33,951 nucleotides of DNA, taken from NCBI GenBank assembly GCA_031404635.1, contig JANNHY010000423.1:1-33951 (forward strand), read 5' to 3'. Of this stretch, positions 13,994 to 20,837 are shown one piece after another. A model generated the notes under the pieces. It worked only from the letters and a program-made list of their open reading frames with translations, was not told the origin of the DNA and did no database searches. Position numbers and translations under genes: made by a program. Each line of letters begins with the position of its first letter. Positions within the stretch are counted from its first letter, which is position 1. The DNA is from JAENVT01 sp031404635. GTDB lineage: Bacteria; Actinomycetota; Acidimicrobiia; Acidimicrobiales; Ilumatobacteraceae.

Positions 13994-14722
13994 GTGAACC
14001 GTTCGACAGCTGTGGCACCGTCGTTCGCCGACCTGGCCGGCCTCGGCCCGGTCGTGGCCGTCGTTGCCCATCCCGACGACGAGTCGTTCGGGCTGGGTGC
14101 CGTACTCGCTGCCCTGGCTGCGGCCGGGACGCAGACTCGGGTCCTGTGCCTTACCCACGGTGAGGCCAGCACCCTCGGAACCAGCGCCGAACTCGGCCTC
14201 GTTCGCGGCAGCGAGCTGCTTGCTGCCGCCAACCTGCTCGGTGTGAGCCGGGTCCGCCTGGCCGGCTACCCCGACGGTGGGCTCGGTGACGTGCCCCCGG
14301 AACTCCTCGACGCCGAGATCGAGGCCGAGATTGCCGATGCCGCCGTGCTCGTCGTCTTCGAACCCGGCGGGGTTACCGGACACCCGGACCACCGAGCGGC
14401 CACGGCCGCAGCGAAGCGGATCGCGGCGCGTCATGGCCTGGCCGTGCTCGAGTGGGGTGTCGCACCCGACGTCGCCGCCCAGCTCAACGCCGAACTCGGG
14501 ACCTGCTTCGCAGACTTCGATGGTGTCGACGTCGTTGTCGACCGATCCGCGCAGCTGGCGGCGATCGACTGTCATATCAGCCAGGCGCGCGAAAACCCGA
14601 TTCTCGTCCGCCGCTTGCAGCTGCAGGGATCGTTCGAACGCATCAGGCTGACGCTCTCGGAAACGGGCGACCATGCCAAGGTCCACAAGCCGCCGTTGTC
14701 GACGACTGCTGTCGGTCGGTGA
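13994..14722 (+). CDS. PIG-L/LmbE-family zinc deacetylase
   Basis: This is a zinc-dependent N-deacetylase of the PIG-L fold, which removes acetyl from GlcNAc-type sugars (as in MshB, Mca and BshB). The metal site is intact: VVAHPDDESFGLG (AHPDDE at residues 25-30) and the second His in TGHPDHRA (His130, His133). The 242-aa length is shorter than MshB or Mca, about 290-300 aa, so it is probably not a mycothiol enzyme. GTG 13994 is the start, in a tight array: eight bases separate its stop from the PLP-enzyme GTG at 14730, and the pair is likely co-transcribed. The substrate may be a sugar or amino-sugar conjugate. Confidence 0.88.
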   Translation: MNRSTAVAPSFADLAGLGPVVAVVAHPDDESFGLGAVLAALAAAGTQTRVLCLTHGEASTLGTSAELGLVRGSELLAAANLLGVSRVRLAGYPDGGLGDVPPELLDAEIEAEIADAAVLVVFEPGGVTGHPDHRAATAAAKRIAARHGLAVLEWGVAPDVAAQLNAELGTCFADFDGVDVVVDRSAQLAAIDCHISQARENPILVRRLQLQGSFERIRLTLSETGDHAKVHKPPLSTTAVGR

Positions 14723-14729
14723 GACTCGC

Positions 14730-16112
14730 GTGAGCGGCGACTTCGGCGTGCGCCTCGTGGGCGACGATCTCGGCGTGCCGTGCATCGACGGCGTCGAGCG
14801 CAGCTACCTGTCGCTCGATGTCGCGGCATCGACCAACGCCCTCCCGGCGGTTGCGGCGCGAGTGCAGGAGTTTCTCCCGTGGTACTCCAGTGTCCACCGG
14901 GGCGCCGGCTGGAAGTCTCAGCTCGCCACTGCAGCGTACGAGGAAGCCCGCGCGGCTTTCGCCGCTTTCGCCGGGCGGACCGGCACCGACGACGTCGCCA
15001 TCATTTGCCGCAACACGACCGAGGCGATCAACCACCTTGCCTACCGACTGCGACTCCGTCCCGACGACGTCGTCGTCACCACCGTCGTCGAGCACCACGC
15101 CAACCTGTTGCCGTGGGCCCGTGTCGCCCGGCGGCGCTACGTTGAATGCGACGAATCAGGCACCTTCGGTGTGGACGCCGTCGTGTCGGTGCTCGACGAG
15201 CAGCCCCGCCCTCGACTGCTAGCGGTCACCGGCGCCTCCAACGTGACCGGCTGGGTCCCGCCGATCGACGAGATCATCGCCGCAGCCCACGATCGAGGTG
15301 TCGCGGTGCTGGTCGACGCGGCACAGCTGGCCCCCCACCGCCCACTGCCCGCCGCCGCCGACTACCTGGCCTGGAGCGGGCACAAGATGTACGCGCCTTT
15401 CGGAGCCGGCGTGCTCGTCGGGCCGCGGGCAACGTTCGCCGACGGCGACCCGTTTCTGGTGGGTGGCGGCGCTGTCGACCTCGTCGACGTCGACGAGGTC
15501 GTGTGGACCGACCCGCCCGATCGGGAGGAGGCCGGCTCGCCCAATGTCGTCGGCGCCGTCGCCCTCCATGCTGCCGTCGACGAGATGACCAGGCTGGGGT
15601 GGGACGCCATCCGAGCCCACGACGATGCAACGGCGACTCGGCTCCGCGAGGGGCTCAAGGGCATCGACGGCGTCCGGCTGCTCGGCCCTTCGGCCCAGCC
15701 CGGCGCCCTCCCCGTCGCTTCGTTCGTCGTCAACGGCGTCTCGCACGCCCTCGTCGCCGCCCGGCTCAGCGCCGAGCACGCAATCGGCGTTCGCCACGGC
15801 TGCTTCTGCGCTCACCCCTATCTCCTGCGCCTGCTCGGGCTGACGTCTCCCGAGGTCGCCGACTATCGCGCCGACGTCCTGATCGGTAACCGTCGGCGCA
15901 TGCCGGGCGCCGTGCGGGCCAGCGCCGGGATCGCCACCTCGATCGAAGACATCGACCGCTTCCTCGACGCCGTCGCCCGCATTGCCGGTGGTGAGTCGCC
16001 GCCCGTGCCATACGACCAAGACGAACACACCGGCGATTTCTGGCCCGACAGCGACGACCCGGCCTGGTCCAGCGCTGGCCGCCGGCTCGGCGCCGCCTGC
16101 GCTCGAGGCTGA
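14730..16112 (+). CDS. class-V aminotransferase, cysteine desulfurase-like
   Basis: This is a PLP enzyme of fold type I, SufS/CsdA-like branch. Motifs along the 460 aa are: NTTEAINHLAYRL (cofactor phosphate region, about 95-107); EHHANLLPW (His-stacking, 121-129); VDAAQLAPH with Asp196/Gln199; and SGHKMYAPFG with the Schiff-base Lys219. GVRHGCFCAHPY places Cys360 at the persulfide-carrying cysteine of SufS. These support sulfur removal from cysteine or a related C-S lyase activity, though many actinobacterial members of this group have no tested function. An extra C-terminal acidic tail (DEHTGDFWPDSDDPAW) is unusual for SufS. It starts with GTG eight bases after the PIG-L gene, and no suf genes are nearby. 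A role distinct from housekeeping Fe-S assembly is therefore likely. Confidence 0.85.
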   Translation: MSGDFGVRLVGDDLGVPCIDGVERSYLSLDVAASTNALPAVAARVQEFLPWYSSVHRGAGWKSQLATAAYEEARAAFAAFAGRTGTDDVAIICRNTTEAINHLAYRLRLRPDDVVVTTVVEHHANLLPWARVARRRYVECDESGTFGVDAVVSVLDEQPRPRLLAVTGASNVTGWVPPIDEIIAAAHDRGVAVLVDAAQLAPHRPLPAAADYLAWSGHKMYAPFGAGVLVGPRATFADGDPFLVGGGAVDLVDVDEVVWTDPPDREEAGSPNVVGAVALHAAVDEMTRLGWDAIRAHDDATATRLREGLKGIDGVRLLGPSAQPGALPVASFVVNGVSHALVAARLSAEHAIGVRHGCFCAHPYLLRLLGLTSPEVADYRADVLIGNRRRMPGAVRASAGIATSIEDIDRFLDAVARIAGGESPPVPYDQDEHTGDFWPDSDDPAWSSAGRRLGAACARG

Positions 16113-16203
16113 CACCGACCTGCCGCGTGTCGTCGGTCGTCGATTCGACGTCGCCCTGGCACACTCTGTGTGTGATCGGTGTGCTTGGTTGCGAGGAACT
16201 GGG

Positions 16204-17271
16204 GTGACGCGTCGCGGGATCGTTCGTTGTTCGTTGGCGGCGGTGCTGTTCGGTATCTCCACTCCGGCTGCCTCGCGACTCGCCGGCGACATGGGCGCGT
16301 TCACGCTCGCCGGCTTGCTGTACCTGGGTGCGGCGATCGCTGTGCTACCCGTTATAGGGCGCATTCGTCCGACTCGGCGTGCTATCCGGCGCGGCGGTCG
16401 AAGTCTCGCTACTGCGGTCGTGCTCGGCGGGGCCGTCGGCCCGGTGCTGCTCGCCGCCGGGCTCAGCCAAACGCCGGCGGCGACAGCTGCACTGCTTTTG
16501 AACTTGGAGCTGGGTTTCACGACGGTGCTGGCGTTCCTGCTATTCCGTGAACAGGTCGGGCCCAGGGTGATCGCCGGCACTGTCCTGGTGGCAATCGCCG
16601 GTGTGACGTTGGGGTGGTCGGGGAGCGCGGATCTTCGTTGGGGTGCGTTGTTGATCGCCGGAGCATGCTTCTGCTGGGGCGTGGACAACTGTGTGACGGC
16701 GAATCTGGACGAACTCGCGCCGGCTCACATCACGTTCGTCAAGGGTGCCGTCGCCGGTGGCGCGAATCTGGCGATCGGCCTCGCCCTCGGTGGCCCCCCG
16801 GCGGGTTGGCCGGTGCTCGGTGCACTGGTGGTGGGAGGCGTCGGGTACGGGATGTCGATCACGCTGTGGGTTGCCGGGGCCCGCGATCTTGGTGCGGCGC
16901 GCGGGCAGCTTGTGTTCGCCACGGCGCCGTTCGTTGGCGCGATTGTTGCGTGGACGGCGTTCGCCGATCCGGTTGCGGGCCGGGAGGTCATCTCGCTGGT
17001 CATCGCTGCCGTTGGCGTGAGTTTCGTGCTGGGCAGTGGTCATGTCCATGAGCATCGGCACGAGGCGGTCGAGCACGATCACGAGCACGTGCACGCTGAT
17101 GGCCACCATGATCACGCGCATCCGGGTGAGCCGACCGTTCGACATCAACACCCGCATCGGCACGAGGTGCTGGTGCACGCCCATCCCCACGTGCCGGACC
17201 TACATCACCGCCACGATCACGCCAGCTCATTCGTCGAGCCCGGCCACCTTGATCCTGACGGCCGGCCATGA
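16204..17271 (+). CDS. DMT/EamA-family transporter with His-rich metal-binding tail
   Basis: The 355-aa membrane protein has two EamA units (about residues 5-135 and 140-278) with ten predicted helices. Typical motifs are LAAVLFGISTPAAS, LLLNLELGFTTVLAFLLFREQ and LVFATAPFVGAIVAWTAFADP. The C-terminal tail from residue 280 holds about 24 histidines in 70 residues, as HxH, HD and HHDH runs, and would chelate Zn, Ni, Co or Cu in the cytoplasm. GTG 16204 is chosen because GAGGAA lies seven bases upstream. The stop overlaps the CDF gene by 4 bp (ATGA). Tail and operon both point to a divalent-cation exporter, although DMT proteins usually carry metabolites; this is inference. Confidence 0.85.
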   Translation: MTRRGIVRCSLAAVLFGISTPAASRLAGDMGAFTLAGLLYLGAAIAVLPVIGRIRPTRRAIRRGGRSLATAVVLGGAVGPVLLAAGLSQTPAATAALLLNLELGFTTVLAFLLFREQVGPRVIAGTVLVAIAGVTLGWSGSADLRWGALLIAGACFCWGVDNCVTANLDELAPAHITFVKGAVAGGANLAIGLALGGPPAGWPVLGALVVGGVGYGMSITLWVAGARDLGAARGQLVFATAPFVGAIVAWTAFADPVAGREVISLVIAAVGVSFVLGSGHVHEHRHEAVEHDHEHVHADGHHDHAHPGEPTVRHQHPHRHEVLVHAHPHVPDLHHRHDHASSFVEPGHLDPDGRP

Positions 17272-18185
17272 ACGGCGACCACGGCCACGATCACGGCGCG
17301 GCCGCGATGCGGGCCGGCGCCCGCTATGTGCGCCCACTGCTGATCTCGCTCGGCTTGATTGTCGTGTTCCTGGTGGTGCAGGTCGTCACCGGGATCGTGA
17401 CTGGGTCGCTCGCGCTGCTGTCGGATGCCGGACACATGGCCACCGACGCGCTAGGTCTCGGCTTGGCGCTAGCGGCCATGCACGCTGCGTCCCAGGCTCG
17501 AGCGCATCCACAGCGCACGTTCGGGCTGTACCGGCTCGAGATCCTCGCCGCGCTCGTCAACGCCGCACTACTATTCGGGGTGGCGGGCTACGTGCTGTAC
17601 GAGGCGGTCAGGCGTTTGGGCAACTCGCGCGAGATCGCCTCGACCCCGGTGCTTGTCGTCGGCGTGCTCGGCCTTGCGGTGAACATTGCCGCGTTCCTGC
17701 TCCTCCGAGCCGGGGCGAAAGAGAGCCTCAATCTGCACGGCGCGTACCTCGAGGTGCTGTCAGACGCCGTGGGTTCGGTGGGGGTGATCGTCGCCGCGAT
17801 CGTATGGGGCATCACTGGGTGGGTCTGGGTCGACCCGGTGATCGGCGCCGCTATCGGGGTGTTCATCCTGCCCCGGGCATGGAAGTTGGGGCACGAGGCG
17901 CTTCGCATCCTCGTGCAGGCCGCGCCCCGACGTCTCGACGTACCGGCATTGCGCGGCGAGTTGGGCGCCATCGTCGGGGTGATCGATGTGCACGATCTGC
18001 ATGTGTGGACGCTGACGTCGGCGATGGACGTGGCCACCGCCCATCTGATGGTCGCTGCTGGCACCGACACCCACGTGGTGCTCGACCAGGCCAGGGAGTT
18101 GCTCGCCGAACGCCACGGGATCACCCACGCCACACTGCAGGTCGAACCCGACGACCATCGCGGATGCGAGGACGTGACGTGGTGA
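17268..18185 (+). CDS. cation diffusion facilitator (CzcD/ZitB-like)
   Basis: This is a proton-antiport exporter of Zn2+, Cd2+ or Co2+ in the inner membrane. The 305-aa protein opens with a His-rich N-terminus (GDHGHDHG) and has six helices. TM2 carries SDAGHMATD (Asp53, His56, Asp60) and TM5 GAYLEVLSDAVGSVGVI (Asp166), the two halves of the transport site. In TM5 the first ligand position is Glu162 rather than the His seen in strict Zn2+ HxxxD sites, which could widen selectivity. The cytoplasmic C-terminal domain (VIDVHDLHVWTLTSAMDVATAHLMV) has the family His/Asp pattern. It is translationally coupled to both neighbours, by ATGA before and GTGA after. Confidence 0.93.
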   Translation: MNGDHGHDHGAAAMRAGARYVRPLLISLGLIVVFLVVQVVTGIVTGSLALLSDAGHMATDALGLGLALAAMHAASQARAHPQRTFGLYRLEILAALVNAALLFGVAGYVLYEAVRRLGNSREIASTPVLVVGVLGLAVNIAAFLLLRAGAKESLNLHGAYLEVLSDAVGSVGVIVAAIVWGITGWVWVDPVIGAAIGVFILPRAWKLGHEALRILVQAAPRRLDVPALRGELGAIVGVIDVHDLHVWTLTSAMDVATAHLMVAAGTDTHVVLDQARELLAERHGITHATLQVEPDDHRGCEDVTW

Positions 18186-18787
18186 CCGCAGTCGTTCGCA
18201 GCACACTCGAACGTCGAGCGATTCGTCTGGCGTGGGCGACGATCGCCTGGAATGTCGTCGAGGCCGTTGTCGCCATCGCCGCCGGCACCGCGGCCGGCTC
18301 GATCGCGCTGGTTAGTTTCGGCCTCGATTCGACCGTCGAGGTGGTGTCCGCAGTGGTGATCGTGTGGCAGTTCTATGGCCTCGCCGAAGACCGCGAACGG
18401 TCCGCGTTGAAGCTGATCGCCGTCAGCTTTTTCGCGCTGGCCGGCTATGTGGCCGTACGTGCAGTAATCGATCTCGCCGGGCGGTCCGAACCGGAATCGT
18501 CCGCTGTCGGTATCGGGCTGGCCATCGCCTCGCTCATCGTCATGCCGCTGTTTGCTGCTGCCAAGCGACGTACCGGGCGTCAGCTGGGCAGCAGCACGGT
18601 TGTAGCCGACGGCAACCAGACCAAGCTGTGCGCGTACCTGTCAGCGATCCTGCTCGGCGGCCTGATCTTGAACGCCACGGCCGGGTGGTGGTGGGCCGAC
18701 CCGATGGCTGCACTCGCCATCGCCGTGCTCGCAGTCAACGAGGGCCGCGAAGCGTGGCGCGGCGAGAGCTGCGACGACGGCTGCTGA
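18182..18787 (+). CDS. short CDF-like cation transporter without cytoplasmic domain
   Basis: The 201-aa membrane protein resembles the compact actinobacterial 'cation transporter' branch of the CDF superfamily. About six helices are present. LVSFGLDSTVEVVSAVVIVWQF matches the TM2 block with Asp/Glu ligands, and LGSSTVVADGNQTKLCAYLSAILLGGLILNA matches TM5. The normal C-terminal dimerisation domain is absent; the chain ends after WWWADPMAALAIAVLAVNEGREAWRGESCDDGC with two terminal cysteines. GTG 18182 overlaps the preceding stop by 4 bp. It completes a three-gene metal export operon. It may form a hetero-oligomer with the full CDF protein or transport on its own; metal unknown. Confidence 0.82.
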   Translation: MTAVVRSTLERRAIRLAWATIAWNVVEAVVAIAAGTAAGSIALVSFGLDSTVEVVSAVVIVWQFYGLAEDRERSALKLIAVSFFALAGYVAVRAVIDLAGRSEPESSAVGIGLAIASLIVMPLFAAAKRRTGRQLGSSTVVADGNQTKLCAYLSAILLGGLILNATAGWWWADPMAALAIAVLAVNEGREAWRGESCDDGC

Positions 18788-18837
18788 TCCAGCCGGCCCC
18801 CACGTTCCGGCTTCATATCGGGTGAGTTTTCGTACAT

Positions 18838-18910
18838 GCGGATGGCAACGACGAGCGCCGTGACGGCGACGGCTCCGTAGCCGGCGGCCTCGTTGATCGC
18901 CGCGCCTACG
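18838..18910 (-). pseudogene. possible C-terminal remnant of an MFS transporter
   Basis: Read on the minus strand, the frame gives ERVGAAINEAAGYGAVAVTALVVAI, which resembles a late helix of 12-TM major facilitator transporters (GLNEFAGYxxVAxTA). An in-frame stop lies just upstream at about 18950, and the frame continues downstream into nonsense across the short CDF-like gene. Only one helix worth of sequence is left. The resemblance is short and may be chance. Confidence 0.25.
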
Positions 18911-18945
18911 CGTTCGTCGCCCGCCGCGCTTGATATGACGTGGTA

Positions 18946-19227
18946 TCAGACGGGCTCACGGCTGAAGGCGTCACGCAGTTGGGCGACGGTGGGTAGCGAG
19001 AGGCGGCAGGACATCGTTGGCTCGTCGTCTGTGACGAACGGGTCGAGCCCGTCGATGAGGAGGGTCGGCGACCCGCGCATGCCCAAGCGGGCGGCTTCGT
19101 CGACGTCGTCGACCTGACGCAGGACAAGGTCGACGCGGCGACCGTCGCGTGCGAAATCGATGCGCGACGTCAGCTCGCGCACATGCGGGCAGTCGGCGAC
19201 GTGGAGTAGCAGGAGTTTCAGTTGCAC
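18946..19227 (-). CDS. small thioredoxin-fold protein (mercury/alkylmercury-lyase-associated type)
   Basis: The product of about 93 aa reads QLKLLLLHVADCPHV, then VDDVDEAARLGMRGSPTLLIDGLDPF and ends MSCRLSLPTVAQLRDAF. The GSPTLLIDG loop with its cis-Pro, and the strand-loop-Cys start, are those of thioredoxin-like proteins often annotated near mercury or arsenic genes. Only one cysteine (DCPH) is present where thioredoxins have CxxC, and the second conserved Cys lies near the end (MSCR). GTG 19227 is preferred because homologues start close to the first strand and a GACAAT -10-like element ends nine bases upstream. ATG 19245 is an alternative giving 99 aa. Its role is unknown; metal or thiol transfer is plausible next to metal exporters. 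Confidence 0.7.
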   Translation of the reverse strand: MQLKLLLLHVADCPHVRELTSRIDFARDGRRVDLVLRQVDDVDEAARLGMRGSPTLLIDGLDPFVTDDEPTMSCRLSLPTVAQLRDAFSREPV

Positions 19228-19301
19228 GGTTGACGATTGTCGCATACACAGCGCGGCGACAGCCTTGAATACCAGGATACGGCATCTTTCCAAAATAAGA
19301 A

Positions 19302-19317
19302 TTGACCGATCAGTTAG
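19302..19317 (+). promoter_or_regulatory. candidate TetR operator upstream of the ABC importer
   Basis: TTGACCGATCAGTTAG fits the shared pattern TTRAYC-N4-GRTTAR (weakest in the right half, AGTTAG). A possible -10, TAGATT, overlaps its right end at 19315-19320. It lies about 80 bp before the importer lipoprotein start. Confidence 0.45.
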
Positions 19318-19397
19318 ATTCTGCCACACTGCCCCGAGCCGAGTAAGGGGCTCGGCACTGACGGGCCGAATACGGCCGGACAGGGGGAAGACAATTG

Positions 19398-20837
19398 ATG
19401 AGAGGTTCGAAGAGGTTCGCGGCAGGAGTGATGGTGCTCGCTGTGCTCGCCGTGGGGTGTTCGGAAGGTTCAAAGTCCGAATCCGCCACGGGGCCAACCG
19501 TGACCCCCAACACTGCCGGCGCGCCGGCGGGCACGGAGGCTCCAGCCACGTCAGACACCGCTGCGGTGGCGCCGACGGATACCACGGGTGTGAGCGACAG
19601 CGCAATGACTCTCGAAGGCGCAATTGCTCATGCCCTCGACTACACGGGTGGCACTGCTGGTGTGGCATCGGGTGATCCGATCAAGATCGGCTACGTCAAC
19701 GAGGAAGGCGGCACGCCGGCGTTCCCTGAGAGCACGATCGGTATTGAGGCCGCGGTGAAGTACGTGAACGAGTCGATGGGCGGCGCCGATGGTCATCCGA
19801 TCGAGTTGGTGAAGTGCATCACCAACTCGTCCGAGGACTCGACCAAGTGCGCGCAGCAGATCCTCGCCGACGATTCGATCTCCGTCGTGATGACTGGCGT
19901 CATTGCCCAGGACGCGTTGGTGGCCCCTCTCCTCGATGCACTGAAGGGTCAAAAGCCGGTGATCATCGGGAATCCGGTCACGACGCCCGAGTTCCTCGCA
20001 AGCGATGGATACGCGTACACGCCGGGTTCGCCGGGCGTCATCCAAGGTATCGCGGCATTCGCTGCCAGGCACTTGCCGGCTGGCGCTTCGAAGAAGGTGG
20101 CCGTGGTGTACGGCGATAACTCCGGCGGCCAGGTTGCCTTCAGTGCGCTCACCGAACCGGCGTTGAAAGCCCTCGGCGTCGAAACGGTCGTCGGTGTGCC
20201 GATCGCTGACACGGCCGGTCCGCAGGACTTCGCCCCGGCGATCACCGCAGCGGGGGCCGCCGACGCGGATGCTTTCTTGCCGCTGGTGACGGTGCAGGGA
20301 TGCATTGGAACTGCCCAAGCGCTGCAGGATCTGGCGATCGTGACTCCTGTCGTCACGACTTCCCTGTGCCTTGGCACGCCGATGACCGATTATCTCGAGC
20401 AGCAAGGTGGGACTGGGATCGTTCCGAACAACTGGTACTTCGGCGGGTATGGCTATAGCTACTTCATTCCCGGCAACGACGACCTGGACAGCTACGTCAC
20501 GATGGTCCTTCAGTACGGCAAGGACGAGGGCATCGACAACATCGAGTACACAGGGTTTGCCGCCTCGATGTTCGGCAACTTGTTGACAGTGACGAGGTTC
20601 GTCAACGAGATCGGCGCCGACAACCTGACACCCGATTCGATTCGGACGGCCGCGAAGGCCTTCGCCGGTCCGATGTGGGGTGTCGTCGGTCCGATGAAGT
20701 GCGGCGCAAGTCCGATCTTCGTATCGGTGTGCGGTCTCCAGATGGGTATCCAGCAGTACGTCGACGACAAGTGGGTGAGCATCAATGACGGCTACAACGG
20801 CCAGCCGATCGACCCAGCGGTTGAACTCGCCGGCTGA
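19398..20837 (+). CDS. branched-chain amino-acid-type ABC transporter substrate-binding lipoprotein
   Basis: This is a type I periplasmic-binding-fold protein of the LivJ/AmiC class. From ATG 19398 it has a lipoprotein signal (hydrophobic 10-19, Cys21 in AVGC), then a 50-residue Thr/Ala/Pro linker. The binding domain runs from IKIGYVNEEGG, through TIGIEAAVKYVNESMGGADG, CAQQILADDSISVVMTG, VAVVYGDNSGGQ and FGGYGYSYF. The length of 479 aa is somewhat above typical LivJ because of the linker. Such proteins bind amino acids, amides, urea, or aromatic and aliphatic acids. The following permease and ATPase genes confirm an importer. A TTG three bases upstream is also in frame; ATG is preferred, with GGGGAAG as ribosome-binding site. 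A candidate TetR operator lies upstream, hinting that the ligand may feed the catabolic genes to the right. Confidence 0.93.
   Translation: MRGSKRFAAGVMVLAVLAVGCSEGSKSESATGPTVTPNTAGAPAGTEAPATSDTAAVAPTDTTGVSDSAMTLEGAIAHALDYTGGTAGVASGDPIKIGYVNEEGGTPAFPESTIGIEAAVKYVNESMGGADGHPIELVKCITNSSEDSTKCAQQILADDSISVVMTGVIAQDALVAPLLDALKGQKPVIIGNPVTTPEFLASDGYAYTPGSPGVIQGIAAFAARHLPAGASKKVAVVYGDNSGGQVAFSALTEPALKALGVETVVGVPIADTAGPQDFAPAITAAGAADADAFLPLVTVQGCIGTAQALQDLAIVTPVVTTSLCLGTPMTDYLEQQGGTGIVPNNWYFGGYGYSYFIPGNDDLDSYVTMVLQYGKDEGIDNIEYTGFAASMFGNLLTVTRFVNEIGADNLTPDSIRTAAKAFAGPMWGVVGPMKCGASPIFVSVCGLQMGIQQYVDDKWVSINDGYNGQPIDPAVELAG

Noticed and set aside
13703..14785. 360-codon minus-strand frame opposite the deacetylase
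   Set aside because: Antisense of the PIG-L gene, with low-complexity charged composition. The plus-strand AHPDDE protein explains the region.
16160..16172. CACAC-TCT-GTGTG palindrome before the DMT gene
   Set aside because: 5-bp arms only, with no linked -10 or second copy; not enough to call an operator.
15219..16688. 489-codon minus-strand frame
   Set aside because: It spans two well-supported plus-strand genes and lacks any recognisable motif.
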